Below, piece by piece: positions 1 through 5,535 of a stretch of 5,535 bases of DNA; the stretch's first letter is position 1; every line of letters starts with the position of its first letter. The notes under the pieces are model-generated. The model did not search any database. It saw only the letters and a list, made by a program, of their open reading frames with translations, and was not told the DNA's origin. This DNA comes from Candidatus Aminicenantota bacterium (GTDB lineage: Bacteria; Acidobacteriota; Aminicenantia; UBA2199), in contig DAOWKX010000203.1 in NCBI GenBank assembly GCA_030639705.1, positions 1 through 5,535 on the forward strand, in the 5' to 3' direction. A program made the translations under genes and the position numbers.

Positions 1-522
1 CCCAAAGGCACTTGTTTCCGGGAGATCAAATAATTCTCTGGCAATCATCCGGACCGAATAATGATTACTGGCGGATATGATAAAAATCCTGAATCCCTTT
101 TTTTTTAAATATCGGATCAAAGAATACAAGGTGGGATTGACAGTGGGAACAGGAACAGTATCTCCGTTTATATGAATATTATTTGAAGTAGAGTGGATTA
201 TGTTTCGGGTGGTTTGCAACAGGGTGTTTAATGGCAATCCGGCCATACAGGTTACCACCCTCTTGTAGGCTTTCTCTTGTTTCCCTTTATGGATTAAATG
301 TCGGTATTCCTGCCATTCAAGGGGCATGGGTTTCTGCTGAATGGTTAATAACTGTTCGGATTCATATTTTTTTAGCTGTGCGAATACCGCATCTCCGATA
401 TCGCCGATCAGCAATGTATTGTCCAGATCAAAGACAGCGATTTTTTGGTGGACGTTTGGGTTATGACTATTTATACGGGGCTGAAGATGTTCAATGATAT
501 CTTTTAATTCGGCCATTGCCAT
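1..522 (-). CDS. HAD-superfamily phosphatase, SerB-like (C-terminal part beyond the left edge)
   Basis: The reverse strand reads open for 174 codons from an ATG at 522 to the window edge, so the 3' end is missing. Near residue 28 a hydrophobic strand leads into FDLDNTLL. This is HAD motif I, with Asp32 as the likely nucleophile and Asp34 as the likely general acid. Residues 144-152 (FRIFIISAS) form a strand ending in Ser150, the expected motif II. About 110 residues lie between the two motifs, consistent with a helical cap inserted there (C1 type), as in SerB-like HAD-IB phosphatases. Motifs III and IV lie outside the window, so the substrate cannot be inferred. The protein should be cytosolic; no signal peptide or membrane segment is visible. 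It starts 15 bases after the channel gene and is probably co-transcribed with it. A second ATG at 516 (Met3) is an alternative start; neither has a clear Shine-Dalgarno sequence. The family call is firm, the exact function unknown. Confidence 0.85.
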   Translation of the reverse strand, partial: MAMAELKDIIEHLQPRINSHNPNVHQKIAVFDLDNTLLIGDIGDAVFAQLKKYESEQLLTIQQKPMPLEWQEYRHLIHKGKQEKAYKRVVTCMAGLPLNTLLQTTRNIIHSTSNNIHINGDTVPVPTVNPTLYSLIRYLKKKGFRIFIISASNHYSVRMIARELFDLPETSAFG

Positions 523-537
523 ATCAGTCGTTTCTTT

Positions 538-1515
538 TCAGGATATCTTTGTTATTTTGGATTTGTCTCCGATGAGGATGAGGATGTCATCCGGGACCAG
601 TACCAGGTCTGCGGACGGAACAAAAAAGAGATTGTCCTTTCTTTTCACCGCAACCACCATTGCGTTATATCGTTTTTTTATTCCGGAATCCCTGATGCTT
701 TTTCCGATGAATTCCGAATCTTCTCCGATGGTAATTTCTTCCAGTGAGAGTGATAAATCCTGAGATTGGGAAACCAGGTCGATCAGGTTGACCACATTCG
801 GTTTTAAAACCGTGTTCACGATCCGTCTTGATGATAACTGATGGGGACTTACCACCCGGTTGGCACCGGATTTGGACAATTTTTTTTCATTTTGCAATTC
901 AAAACATCTGGCAATAATCAGGATGGAGGGATTTAATTCCCTGGCAGTTAGTACCGTAAACAGGTTTTCTGCGTCCGAGGACAGAAGGGCAATATAGATC
1001 CTTGATTTTTTTATGCCCGCCAGTTCCAGGGTTTCCTCAGAAGTGGCATCTGCCAGAAGAACATGGTAGCCCAGCTCTTCTGCCCTGGCAAAACGCTCCG
1101 GGTTGTTCTCCACAATAACAAAGTTGAGTTTTTCATTATCCAGTTCAGAAGCCACTATTTTACCCATACGGCCGAATCCGGCAATAATAATATGGTCTCT
1201 CATTTTGGCCAACGTTTTCATCTTTCTTCTCCCAAAAATTTTTCTGAATCTCTCCTCGATGCTTTTTTCTGCAATGGACACGCCAATATAGAAGAAGAAT
1301 CCGATACCCGTGATAATGACAAAAATGGTGAAAATTTTTCCCCCGGTGCTGAGAGGAAAAACCTCTTTAAACCCCACAGTGGTAATGCTGATGATGGTCA
1401 TGTATAAGGCATCGAGGAGGGACACTCTTTCGATGATCATATACCCGAGAATATCAAAAATTAATAAGGTTATGATAAGAAAGAGAAGTAAACCGAATCT
1501 GCTTTTTTTTTGCAT
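538..1515 (-). CDS. Two-helix potassium channel with RCK (TrkA-N/TrkA-C) regulatory domain
   Basis: The 325-residue protein has the layout of MthK-type channels. Residues 8-28 form the first membrane helix, 33-45 the pore helix, 45-51 the selectivity filter and 58-82 the second membrane helix. A basic linker (84-106) follows, then an RCK N domain from about 108 with the nucleotide-binding GFGRMG (113-118) and an acidic residue (Glu136) ending the second strand. A TrkA-C ligand-binding domain occupies about 240-325. It should form a tetrameric potassium pore in the inner membrane, gated by a cytosolic ring; the ligand (calcium, nucleotide or other) cannot be read from sequence. The filter reads TTVGFKE instead of the canonical TVGYGD, with Phe49 for Tyr and Lys50 for the second Gly, so selectivity is uncertain. 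The start at 1515 directly precedes the first helix; its Shine-Dalgarno sequence is poor. It is transcribed divergently from the glycyl radical enzyme operon. Confidence 0.93.
   Translation of the reverse strand: MQKKSRFGLLLFLIITLLIFDILGYMIIERVSLLDALYMTIISITTVGFKEVFPLSTGGKIFTIFVIITGIGFFFYIGVSIAEKSIEERFRKIFGRRKMKTLAKMRDHIIIAGFGRMGKIVASELDNEKLNFVIVENNPERFARAEELGYHVLLADATSEETLELAGIKKSRIYIALLSSDAENLFTVLTARELNPSILIIARCFELQNEKKLSKSGANRVVSPHQLSSRRIVNTVLKPNVVNLIDLVSQSQDLSLSLEEITIGEDSEFIGKSIRDSGIKKRYNAMVVAVKRKDNLFFVPSADLVLVPDDILILIGDKSKITKIS
1219..1233 (-). promoter_or_regulatory. Strong internal ribosome binding site and Met99 start within the channel gene
   Basis: On the minus strand GGGAG (1233-1229) lies 7 bases before the in-frame ATG of Met99 (1221-1219). 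This is a better ribosome binding site than the one at the gene's own start. Initiation here would give a 227-residue soluble RCK protein lacking the pore. MthK is known to make a free RCK subunit from an internal Met (Met107) that completes its octameric gating ring. The position here, just after the second helix and before the RCK fold, is equivalent. Use of this start is inferred; the purine-rich stretch also encodes a Gly-Arg-Arg-Lys linker and may be fortuitous. Confidence 0.4.
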
Positions 1516-1535
1516 TATAGCTATTTTACCAGATT

Positions 1536-1565
1536 ATTAAAGTGGATGCGATAGAATCTAACCAA
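1536..1565 (-). promoter_or_regulatory. Weak candidate promoter for the channel and HAD genes
   Basis: On the minus strand TTGGTT (1565-1560) is followed after 18 bases by TTTAAT (1541-1536), which matches the sigma70 -10 box at five of six positions; the -35 box matches at only three. It would leave a leader of roughly 15 bases. An alternative is the extended -10 element TGGTAAAAT (1531-1523), but transcription would then begin almost at the start codon. Neither is convincing. Confidence 0.3.
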
Positions 1566-1576
1566 TGGAGTGGTTA
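1559..1576. repeat. Palindrome TAACCA-N6-TGGTTA, possible operator
   Basis: A perfect 6+6 bp inverted repeat with a 6-base spacer sits between the two divergent starts. It overlaps the -35 box proposed for the minus-strand promoter and lies about 24 bases upstream of the proposed plus-strand -35 box. The size and placement suit a dimeric regulator, but no regulator gene is in the window and short palindromes are common in AT-rich DNA. Confidence 0.35.
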
Positions 1577-1599
1577 AAAAATTTTTTTTATTATTGGTA

Positions 1600-1627
1600 T
1601 TGCTTTGTGGGCTCAATGTTTTATAAT
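1600..1627 (+). promoter_or_regulatory. Candidate sigma70 promoter of the glycyl radical enzyme operon
   Basis: TTGCTT (1600-1605) and a perfect TATAAT (1622-1627) are separated by 16 bases. Transcription would start near 1634. This places the upstream TTG at 1633 at the transcript end and favours the ATG at 1669 as the start of the activating enzyme, giving a leader of about 35 bases. The -35 box matches at three of six positions, so an activator may help. Confidence 0.5.
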
Positions 1628-1668
1628 ATTTTTTGATAAATGGCAGTAAACAGGTCATTGAATCGGAT

Positions 1669-2532
1669 ATGAAAAAAAAGAATAACCTCCCGTCCTTAAT
1701 TGAGAAAAAGACAGAATCGGAATATGCCAATGTAAAAGGAATAATTTTTGATATCAAACGGTATGCCATTCATGACGGGCCCGGAATCCGGTCCACGGTT
1801 TTTTTTAAGGGGTGTCCGCTCAGATGTTGGTGGTGTCATAATCCTGAGGGACTGCGCCCGGAAATCGAAAAAATCTTGATAGAGCCTGGAGACAAATCAG
1901 GACAGCAGTACAGGATAATTGGTGAAGAAAAAACAGTTAAATCAGTCATGGATGAGATAACCGGGGAAGTCCTTTTTTTCGATGAATCAGGCGGCGGAGT
2001 TACTTTTTCCGGCGGCGAGCCTCTGATGCAGCCTGATTTTTTAAAGGCATTATTATTCTTCTGTCAAAAAAGCGGGATTCATACCGCCGTGGATACATCC
2101 GGTTATGCCCCCTATGATATAATTGAATCAATTATTGATATGGTTGACCTGTTTTTATATGATTTAAAATTTTTGGATCCTGAGCTTCATGCGAAGTATA
2201 CGGGTATGGACAACCGGCTTATAATATCCAATTTAAAAAAACTTGATGGCAGGGCAAAGAAAATAATAATTCGTTTTCCGATCATTCCGGAGATCACCGG
2301 TTCGAAGAAAAATGTGGAACAGATCTCTCAATTTATCGCCAGCCTGCATCATACCCGGGATATAGATCTCTTACCCTATCACCAGTTTGCCCAAAAAAAA
2401 TATCAGCGATTGAACATCATCAACCGGATGAAGGCGATACCTGAACCATTGCCGCCTCAATTGCTGGAGGAGATTAAACACCATTTTGAATCCCGGGGAT
2501 TCAGGGTAAATCATGGAGAAAGCAATGAATAA
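1669..2532 (+). CDS. Radical-SAM glycyl radical enzyme activating enzyme
   Basis: This 287-residue protein should use S-adenosylmethionine and a [4Fe-4S] cluster to abstract a hydrogen from Gly766 of the downstream enzyme, installing its glycyl radical under anaerobic conditions. The family hallmark HDGPGIRSTVFFKGC leads into the cluster motif CxxxCxxC (Cys49, Cys53, Cys56). The SAM-binding GGEP is at 115-118, VDTSGY starts at 141 and DLK at 165-167. No cysteine occurs between Cys56 and the GGE motif, and only one other is present in the protein. It therefore lacks the ferredoxin-like insert with two extra clusters found in many activases and resembles the compact PflA type. The start at 1669 is chosen because the only upstream in-frame option is TTG at 1633, at the predicted transcription start. 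It leaves a Lys-rich extension of about 21 residues before the conserved domain and has a weak Shine-Dalgarno sequence. The gene overlaps the next one by 20 bases, so the two are co-expressed. Confidence 0.93.
   Translation: MKKKNNLPSLIEKKTESEYANVKGIIFDIKRYAIHDGPGIRSTVFFKGCPLRCWWCHNPEGLRPEIEKILIEPGDKSGQQYRIIGEEKTVKSVMDEITGEVLFFDESGGGVTFSGGEPLMQPDFLKALLFFCQKSGIHTAVDTSGYAPYDIIESIIDMVDLFLYDLKFLDPELHAKYTGMDNRLIISNLKKLDGRAKKIIIRFPIIPEITGSKKNVEQISQFIASLHHTRDIDLLPYHQFAQKKYQRLNIINRMKAIPEPLPPQLLEEIKHHFESRGFRVNHGESNE
2513..2532 (+). promoter_or_regulatory. Gene overlap with two possible starts for the glycyl radical enzyme
   Basis: The activase stop (2530-2532) lies inside the next gene. The ATG at 2513 is preceded by AGGG with a 6-base gap; the in-frame ATG at 2525 is preceded by GGAG (2515-2518), also with a 6-base gap, a better match. 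I keep 2513 because the N-terminus then matches HypD in length as I recall it, with the Leu-Arg pair at 12-13 in both. Either start implies translational coupling. Confidence 0.55.
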
Positions 2533-4888
2533 GCGCATTGAAAGCTTGAGGCAACAGAGCCTGGAATCCAGCCCCTCTTTATCAGCTGAACGTGCGGAGT
2601 TATTAACCGATTTCTACAGAAACGGGAAAATAGATCACTTTTCCATTCCCATTCAGAGGGCCATGGCCTTCAACTATATATTGAAACATAAACAGATTTG
2701 TATTAACGAAGGGGAATTGATCGTGGGAGAGCGGGGCCCGGCACCCAAGGCTACGCCCACCTACCCGGAGATCTGCATCCACAGTGATAAAGAGCTGGAT
2801 ATTTTACATTCCAGAGAGAAAATTCCCTTCCAGGTCGATTTCAAAACCCGAAAAATCTATAAAGAAAATATCATCCCTTTCTGGAAAGGCCGTTCGATTC
2901 GGGAAAAGATTTTTAGTGAAATGGATGAAGCCTGGAAATCCGCTTACCATGCCGGCGTGTTTACAGAATTTCAGGAGCAGCGGGCCCCGGGCCATACTGT
3001 CCTGGGAAAAAAAATTTATAAAAAAGGATTCAATGACCTGAAAGAAGAGATAGGCGCCTGTATTGAGAACCTGGATTTTGAAGATGACCTGCTGGCGTTT
3101 GATAAAAGGGAAGAGCTCAGGGCCATGGGAATTTCCGCCGATGCCCTGATACGGTTTGCCAAGCGGCATGCCAGTGAACTGCTACGGTTATCCGGGATGG
3201 AGACGGACAGACTGCGAAAAAAAGAACTGGAACAGATGTCTGAAATTTGCAACAGAGTACCGGCAGAAGCTCCCCGGAGTTTCTGGGAAGCGCTTCAGTA
3301 TTACTGGTTCGTTCATGTTGGTGTCATCACTGAATTGAATCCCTGGGATTCTTTTAATCCGGGGCGACTCGACCAACACCTCTATCCTTTTTATCTGGAG
3401 GATACCAAGAAGGGCGTATTGACCAGAGAACGGGCCCGGGAATTACTCCAGGCCTTCTGGGTGAAATTTAACAATCATCCCGCTCCCCCAAAAGTGGGTG
3501 TGACTGCTCGGGAGAGCAATACCTATACTGATTTTTGTCTCATTAATCTGGGGGGGCTCACATGGGATGGCTCTGATGCTGTGAATGAATTAACCTACCT
3601 GATCCTTGATGTTGTTCAGGAGATGCGGATTCTTCAGCCCAGTTCAATGATTCAGGTGAGCAAAAAGAATCCTGATTTATTGATTAAACGGGCACTCGAG
3701 ATTATCAAAACCGGTTTTGGCCAGCCATCGATCTTTAATACCGATGCCATTATTCAGGAACTGGTGAGGCAGGGGAAATCGGTTCAGGATGCACGGAATG
3801 GTGGTGCCAGTGGTTGTGTGGAATCAGGCGCTTTTGGTCATGAAGCCTATATCCTGACCGGATATTTCAATCTGCCCAAAGTTCTGGAAATCACCCTGAA
3901 CAATGGAATTGATCCGCGAAGCGGGGAAAAAGTGGGGATTGAAACCGGAAATCCTGAATCCTTTGCCATTTTTAATGATCTTTTCGCTGCTTTTAAAAGA
4001 CAGCTGAGTTATTTTATAGACGTCAAAATCAAGGGTAATAGGATTATTGAACGTCTGTATTCCAAATATATGCCGGTTCCCTTTCTTTCCTTGCTTATCG
4101 ATGATTGTATTGAAAAGGGCTGTGATTACAATGCCGGTGGTGCCCGGTACAATACTTTATATATTCAAGGTGTGGGGTTAGGTTCTGTTACCGACTCCCT
4201 GGCTTCGCTCAAGTATAATGTGTTTGATCGGAAAAGGGTTACGCTTAAAGAGATGCTAAAGGCACTGAAAAAAAATTTTGAAGGCTGTAAAAAATTGCGT
4301 CATTGGTTGATACATGAGACCCCCAAGTACGGGAATGATGATGATTATGCAGATGATATCATGAAATCGATTTTTGAAGCCTACTATCAGTTTGTCGACG
4401 GGAGGCCAACCACCAAAAACGGGCATTTCAGAATCAATCTTCTTCCCACCACAGTACATGTCTATTTTGGTAGTGTTATCAATGCCTTACCGGATGGACG
4501 AAAAGCGGGTGAACCGCTATCAGAAGGCATTTCTCCGGTTCAGGGTGCCGATTTAAAGGGTCCTCCCGGGGTCATGAAATCCGCCGGTAAAATAGACCAT
4601 ATCCGAACCGGTGGTACCTTATTGAATATGAAATTTACTCCCCAGTTGCTTTCAGATGAGAAGGGGATCGGGAAGTTAATTCGTTTGATCCGAAGTTATT
4701 TCAGGATGGATGGACACCATGTTCAATTTAATGTGGTGACAGCTGCCACCCTGAAAGCTGCTCAAAAAAACCCTGGTAAATACCGTAATTTGATTATCCG
4801 GGTGGCAGGGTACAGTGATTATTTTGTGGATTTGAGTACTGAATTACAGGCTGAAATAATAAAAAGAACCGAACACCGGGATTTTTGA
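2513..4888 (+). CDS. hypD: Glycyl radical enzyme, probable trans-4-hydroxy-L-proline dehydratase
   Basis: The 791-residue protein is a complete glycyl radical enzyme: a PFL-like barrel domain, then a C-terminal glycyl radical domain with RVAGYSDYF, where Gly766 carries the radical. The thiyl Cys435 and base Glu437 sit in ASGCVESG, the pattern of glycyl radical dehydratases. From memory of Clostridioides difficile HypD (Cys434, Glu436, Gly765), the similarity extends along the whole chain with a constant one-residue offset. Substrate-pocket residues match: Phe153, His161 (RAPGH), Asp279 (PWDSF), Ser335, Asp340 and Phe341 (ESNTYTDF) and Tyr451. HypD removes water from trans-4-hydroxy-L-proline to give 1-pyrroline-5-carboxylate, which ProC reduces to proline. 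The enzyme should be cytosolic and oxygen-sensitive. Its activase lies directly upstream and overlaps it; no proC is in the window. A related specificity, such as another hydroxyproline isomer or the C-N-cleaving hydroxyproline lyase type, cannot be excluded. This is not the hydrogenase maturation protein also called HypD. Confidence 0.87.
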   Translation: MEKAMNKRIESLRQQSLESSPSLSAERAELLTDFYRNGKIDHFSIPIQRAMAFNYILKHKQICINEGELIVGERGPAPKATPTYPEICIHSDKELDILHSREKIPFQVDFKTRKIYKENIIPFWKGRSIREKIFSEMDEAWKSAYHAGVFTEFQEQRAPGHTVLGKKIYKKGFNDLKEEIGACIENLDFEDDLLAFDKREELRAMGISADALIRFAKRHASELLRLSGMETDRLRKKELEQMSEICNRVPAEAPRSFWEALQYYWFVHVGVITELNPWDSFNPGRLDQHLYPFYLEDTKKGVLTRERARELLQAFWVKFNNHPAPPKVGVTARESNTYTDFCLINLGGLTWDGSDAVNELTYLILDVVQEMRILQPSSMIQVSKKNPDLLIKRALEIIKTGFGQPSIFNTDAIIQELVRQGKSVQDARNGGASGCVESGAFGHEAYILTGYFNLPKVLEITLNNGIDPRSGEKVGIETGNPESFAIFNDLFAAFKRQLSYFIDVKIKGNRIIERLYSKYMPVPFLSLLIDDCIEKGCDYNAGGARYNTLYIQGVGLGSVTDSLASLKYNVFDRKRVTLKEMLKALKKNFEGCKKLRHWLIHETPKYGNDDDYADDIMKSIFEAYYQFVDGRPTTKNGHFRINLLPTTVHVYFGSVINALPDGRKAGEPLSEGISPVQGADLKGPPGVMKSAGKIDHIRTGGTLLNMKFTPQLLSDEKGIGKLIRLIRSYFRMDGHHVQFNVVTAATLKAAQKNPGKYRNLIIRVAGYSDYFVDLSTELQAEIIKRTEHRDF

Positions 4889-4918
4889 TCCTCAGAGGTT
4901 ACCGGTTCCGTTCTGCAA

Positions 4919-4947
4919 TTGACATTTTGTTTTTACTTTTTTAAAAT
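4919..4947 (+). promoter_or_regulatory. Near-consensus sigma70 promoter for the caspase-like gene
   Basis: A perfect TTGACA (4919-4924) is followed after exactly 17 bases by TAAAAT (4942-4947), five of six matches to the -10 consensus. Transcription would begin near 4954, leaving a leader of about 30 bases before the ATG at 4986. This indicates that the caspase-like gene is transcribed independently of the hydroxyproline operon and probably at an appreciable basal level. The spacer is very T-rich. Confidence 0.7.
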
Positions 4948-4970
4948 GGAATAGAGTTCGATCACAGAAC

Positions 4971-4976
4971 AAGGAG
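4971..4976 (+). promoter_or_regulatory. Ribosome binding site AAGGAG
   Basis: AAGGAG lies 9 bases before the ATG at 4986 and fixes that start. It is the strongest start-site signal in the window. A short inverted repeat, GTTC (4956-4959) and GAAC (4967-4970), sits immediately upstream in the leader but is too small to suggest regulation. Confidence 0.8.
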
Positions 4977-4985
4977 TGTCGGGTC

Positions 4986-5535
4986 ATGCCAAAAACCATC
5001 CGTAGAGTATTTCCCCTGGTGTTTTTACTGGTTTTTTGGGCTGCCTGCGGCCAGTCCGGAGATAAAGACCAGACCGGCAGTCCGCTTGAACAAAGTCGGC
5101 GCGGAGTGGAATTGGTCCAATCCGGGAGTTCAGAACGTCATGCCCTGGTGATTGGCAACGGGGCTTACCAGACCGCCTCGCTGAAAAATCCGGTTCATGA
5201 TGCCCAGGATATGGCTGATCTACTCGAGGATTGTGGTTTTGAAGTCAGTTTATATAGAAATGCCGGCCACCAGCTGATGGAAACAGCCATCCGTAGGTTC
5301 GGGAAGAAAATCAGCCGGGGCGGTATCGGGCTTTTTTATTATGCCGGTCACGGGATGCAGGTCGACGGGGTGAACTACCTGATACCGGTGGATTCAAAAA
5401 TTCTGGCAGAAGATGAGATCAAGTTCAAGGCAGTTGATGCCAATTTTATTCTGGGAAAGATGGAGGCGGCAGGGAATAAATTGAACATACTGATCCTGGA
5501 TGCCTGCCGGGATAATCCCTTTGCCCGGAGCTTCC
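4986..5535 (+). CDS. Caspase-like (C14) peptidase with lipoprotein-type signal, 3' end missing
   Basis: The frame is open for 183 codons to the window edge, so the C-terminus is unseen. Residues 1-21 look like an export signal: basic start (Lys3, Arg6, Arg7), hydrophobic core 8-18, then WAAC with Cys21 as the probable lipidated residue. Trp at -3 is unusual for a lipobox, so a plain signal peptide or membrane anchor remains possible. A short hydrophilic linker follows, then the caspase fold from about residue 51. RHALVIGNGAY opens the first strand, LKNPVHDA is the family's conserved loop, YYAGHG carries the catalytic His122 and LDACRDNPF the catalytic Cys174. The Asp after the Cys-Arg pair is typical of bacterial metacaspase-like proteins. 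These usually cut after basic residues or act with C-terminal partner domains, neither of which can be judged here. The protein should act in the periplasm or at the outer membrane; Gly at +2 does not signal inner-membrane retention. It has its own promoter, and no function is suggested by the neighbours. Confidence 0.9.
   Translation, partial: MPKTIRRVFPLVFLLVFWAACGQSGDKDQTGSPLEQSRRGVELVQSGSSERHALVIGNGAYQTASLKNPVHDAQDMADLLEDCGFEVSLYRNAGHQLMETAIRRFGKKISRGGIGLFYYAGHGMQVDGVNYLIPVDSKILAEDEIKFKAVDANFILGKMEAAGNKLNILILDACRDNPFARSF

Larger units (their letters stand above)
1516..1668. other. Divergent intergenic control region between the channel and activating-enzyme genes
   Basis: These 153 bases separate the two divergent genes and must hold both promoters. 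The region is AT-rich. A central A6T8 tract (1576-1589) should bend the DNA. It is flanked by ACCAAT (1561-1566) and the inverted copy ATTGGT (1593-1598), the latter ending just before the -35 box proposed for the plus-strand operon. No riboswitch, tRNA or sigma54-type (GG-N10-GC) promoter is apparent. Confidence 0.6.

Noticed and set aside
231..763. Two open frames on the plus strand, antisense to the HAD and channel genes
   Set aside because: They lie over minus-strand genes with clear protein-family motifs and show no recognisable domain or ribosome binding site of their own.
1063..1540. Plus-strand open frames opposite the channel gene
   Set aside because: Their translations are low-complexity shadows of the RCK and membrane-helix codons, with no independent coding evidence.
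1591..1612. Sigma54-type promoter upstream of the glycyl radical operon
   Set aside because: The GG and GC dinucleotides present there do not have the required spacing of 10 bases.
1633..1668. TTG at 1633 as the start of the activating enzyme (299 residues)
   Set aside because: It lies at the predicted transcription start, has no Shine-Dalgarno sequence and adds 12 residues ahead of the conserved domain without family support.
2784..3379. Several open frames on both strands within the glycyl radical enzyme gene
   Set aside because: The main frame aligns along its whole length with a known enzyme family, so these are by-products of its codon composition.
2513..4888. Pyruvate formate-lyase, choline lyase or glycerol dehydratase assignment
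   Set aside because: PFL uses two adjacent cysteines at the active site, which are absent. The full-length similarity and the ESNTYTDF and PWDSF pocket motifs fit HypD better than the choline or glycerol enzymes.
4866..4913. Imperfect hairpin around the stop of the glycyl radical enzyme gene as a terminator
   Set aside because: The stem is broken (4, 2 and 5 pairs with a mismatch and a bulge), the loop is 22 bases and the following T-rich stretch is not adjacent and is better explained as promoter spacer.
4910..4970. Inverted GTTCTG (4910-4915) and CAGAAC (4965-4970) flanking the caspase promoter
   Set aside because: Only six base pairs and 49 bases apart; such pairs are expected by chance.

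Overview
The window holds five protein-coding genes and no RNA gene, mobile element or CRISPR array that I can see. Codon use and AT-rich intergenic stretches suggest a bacterium of moderate GC. A glycyl radical enzyme, which is oxygen-sensitive, points to an anaerobe. Together with a lipoprotein-type caspase and a two-helix RCK potassium channel, this is compatible with a sulfate-reducing Desulfobacterota-like organism. That placement is inference only; no ribosomal or marker gene is present.

Left side, minus strand (1-1515): a two-helix potassium channel with a cytosolic RCK (TrkA-N/TrkA-C) gating module is followed after 15 bases by the 5' part of a HAD-superfamily phosphatase gene that runs off the left edge. 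They are probably one transcription unit. The channel gene has a strong Shine-Dalgarno sequence inside it, just before Met99. It could yield a free RCK subunit, as the internal start of MthK does.

Middle: a 153-base divergent intergenic region (1516-1668) with an A/T tract, a 6+6 bp palindrome and candidate promoters in both directions. To its right, on the plus strand, lies a tight two-gene operon (1669-4888): a radical-SAM activating enzyme and, overlapping it, a 791-residue glycyl radical enzyme. The enzyme closely resembles trans-4-hydroxy-L-proline dehydratase (HypD of Clostridioides difficile). The catalytic Cys435/Glu437, the glycyl radical Gly766 and the residues I recall as substrate-contacting (Phe153, His161, Asp279, Ser335, Asp340, Phe341, Tyr451) are all in place. 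The expected product is 1-pyrroline-5-carboxylate. The reductase that would turn this into proline (ProC), often adjacent in gut bacteria, is not in this window.

Right side: a near-consensus sigma70 promoter (4919-4947) and a good ribosome binding site lead into a separate gene (4986 to the right edge). It encodes a secreted, probably lipid-anchored, caspase/metacaspase-fold peptidase (C14) with an intact His122/Cys174 dyad, cut off by the window end. I see no functional link between it and the hydroxyproline operon.
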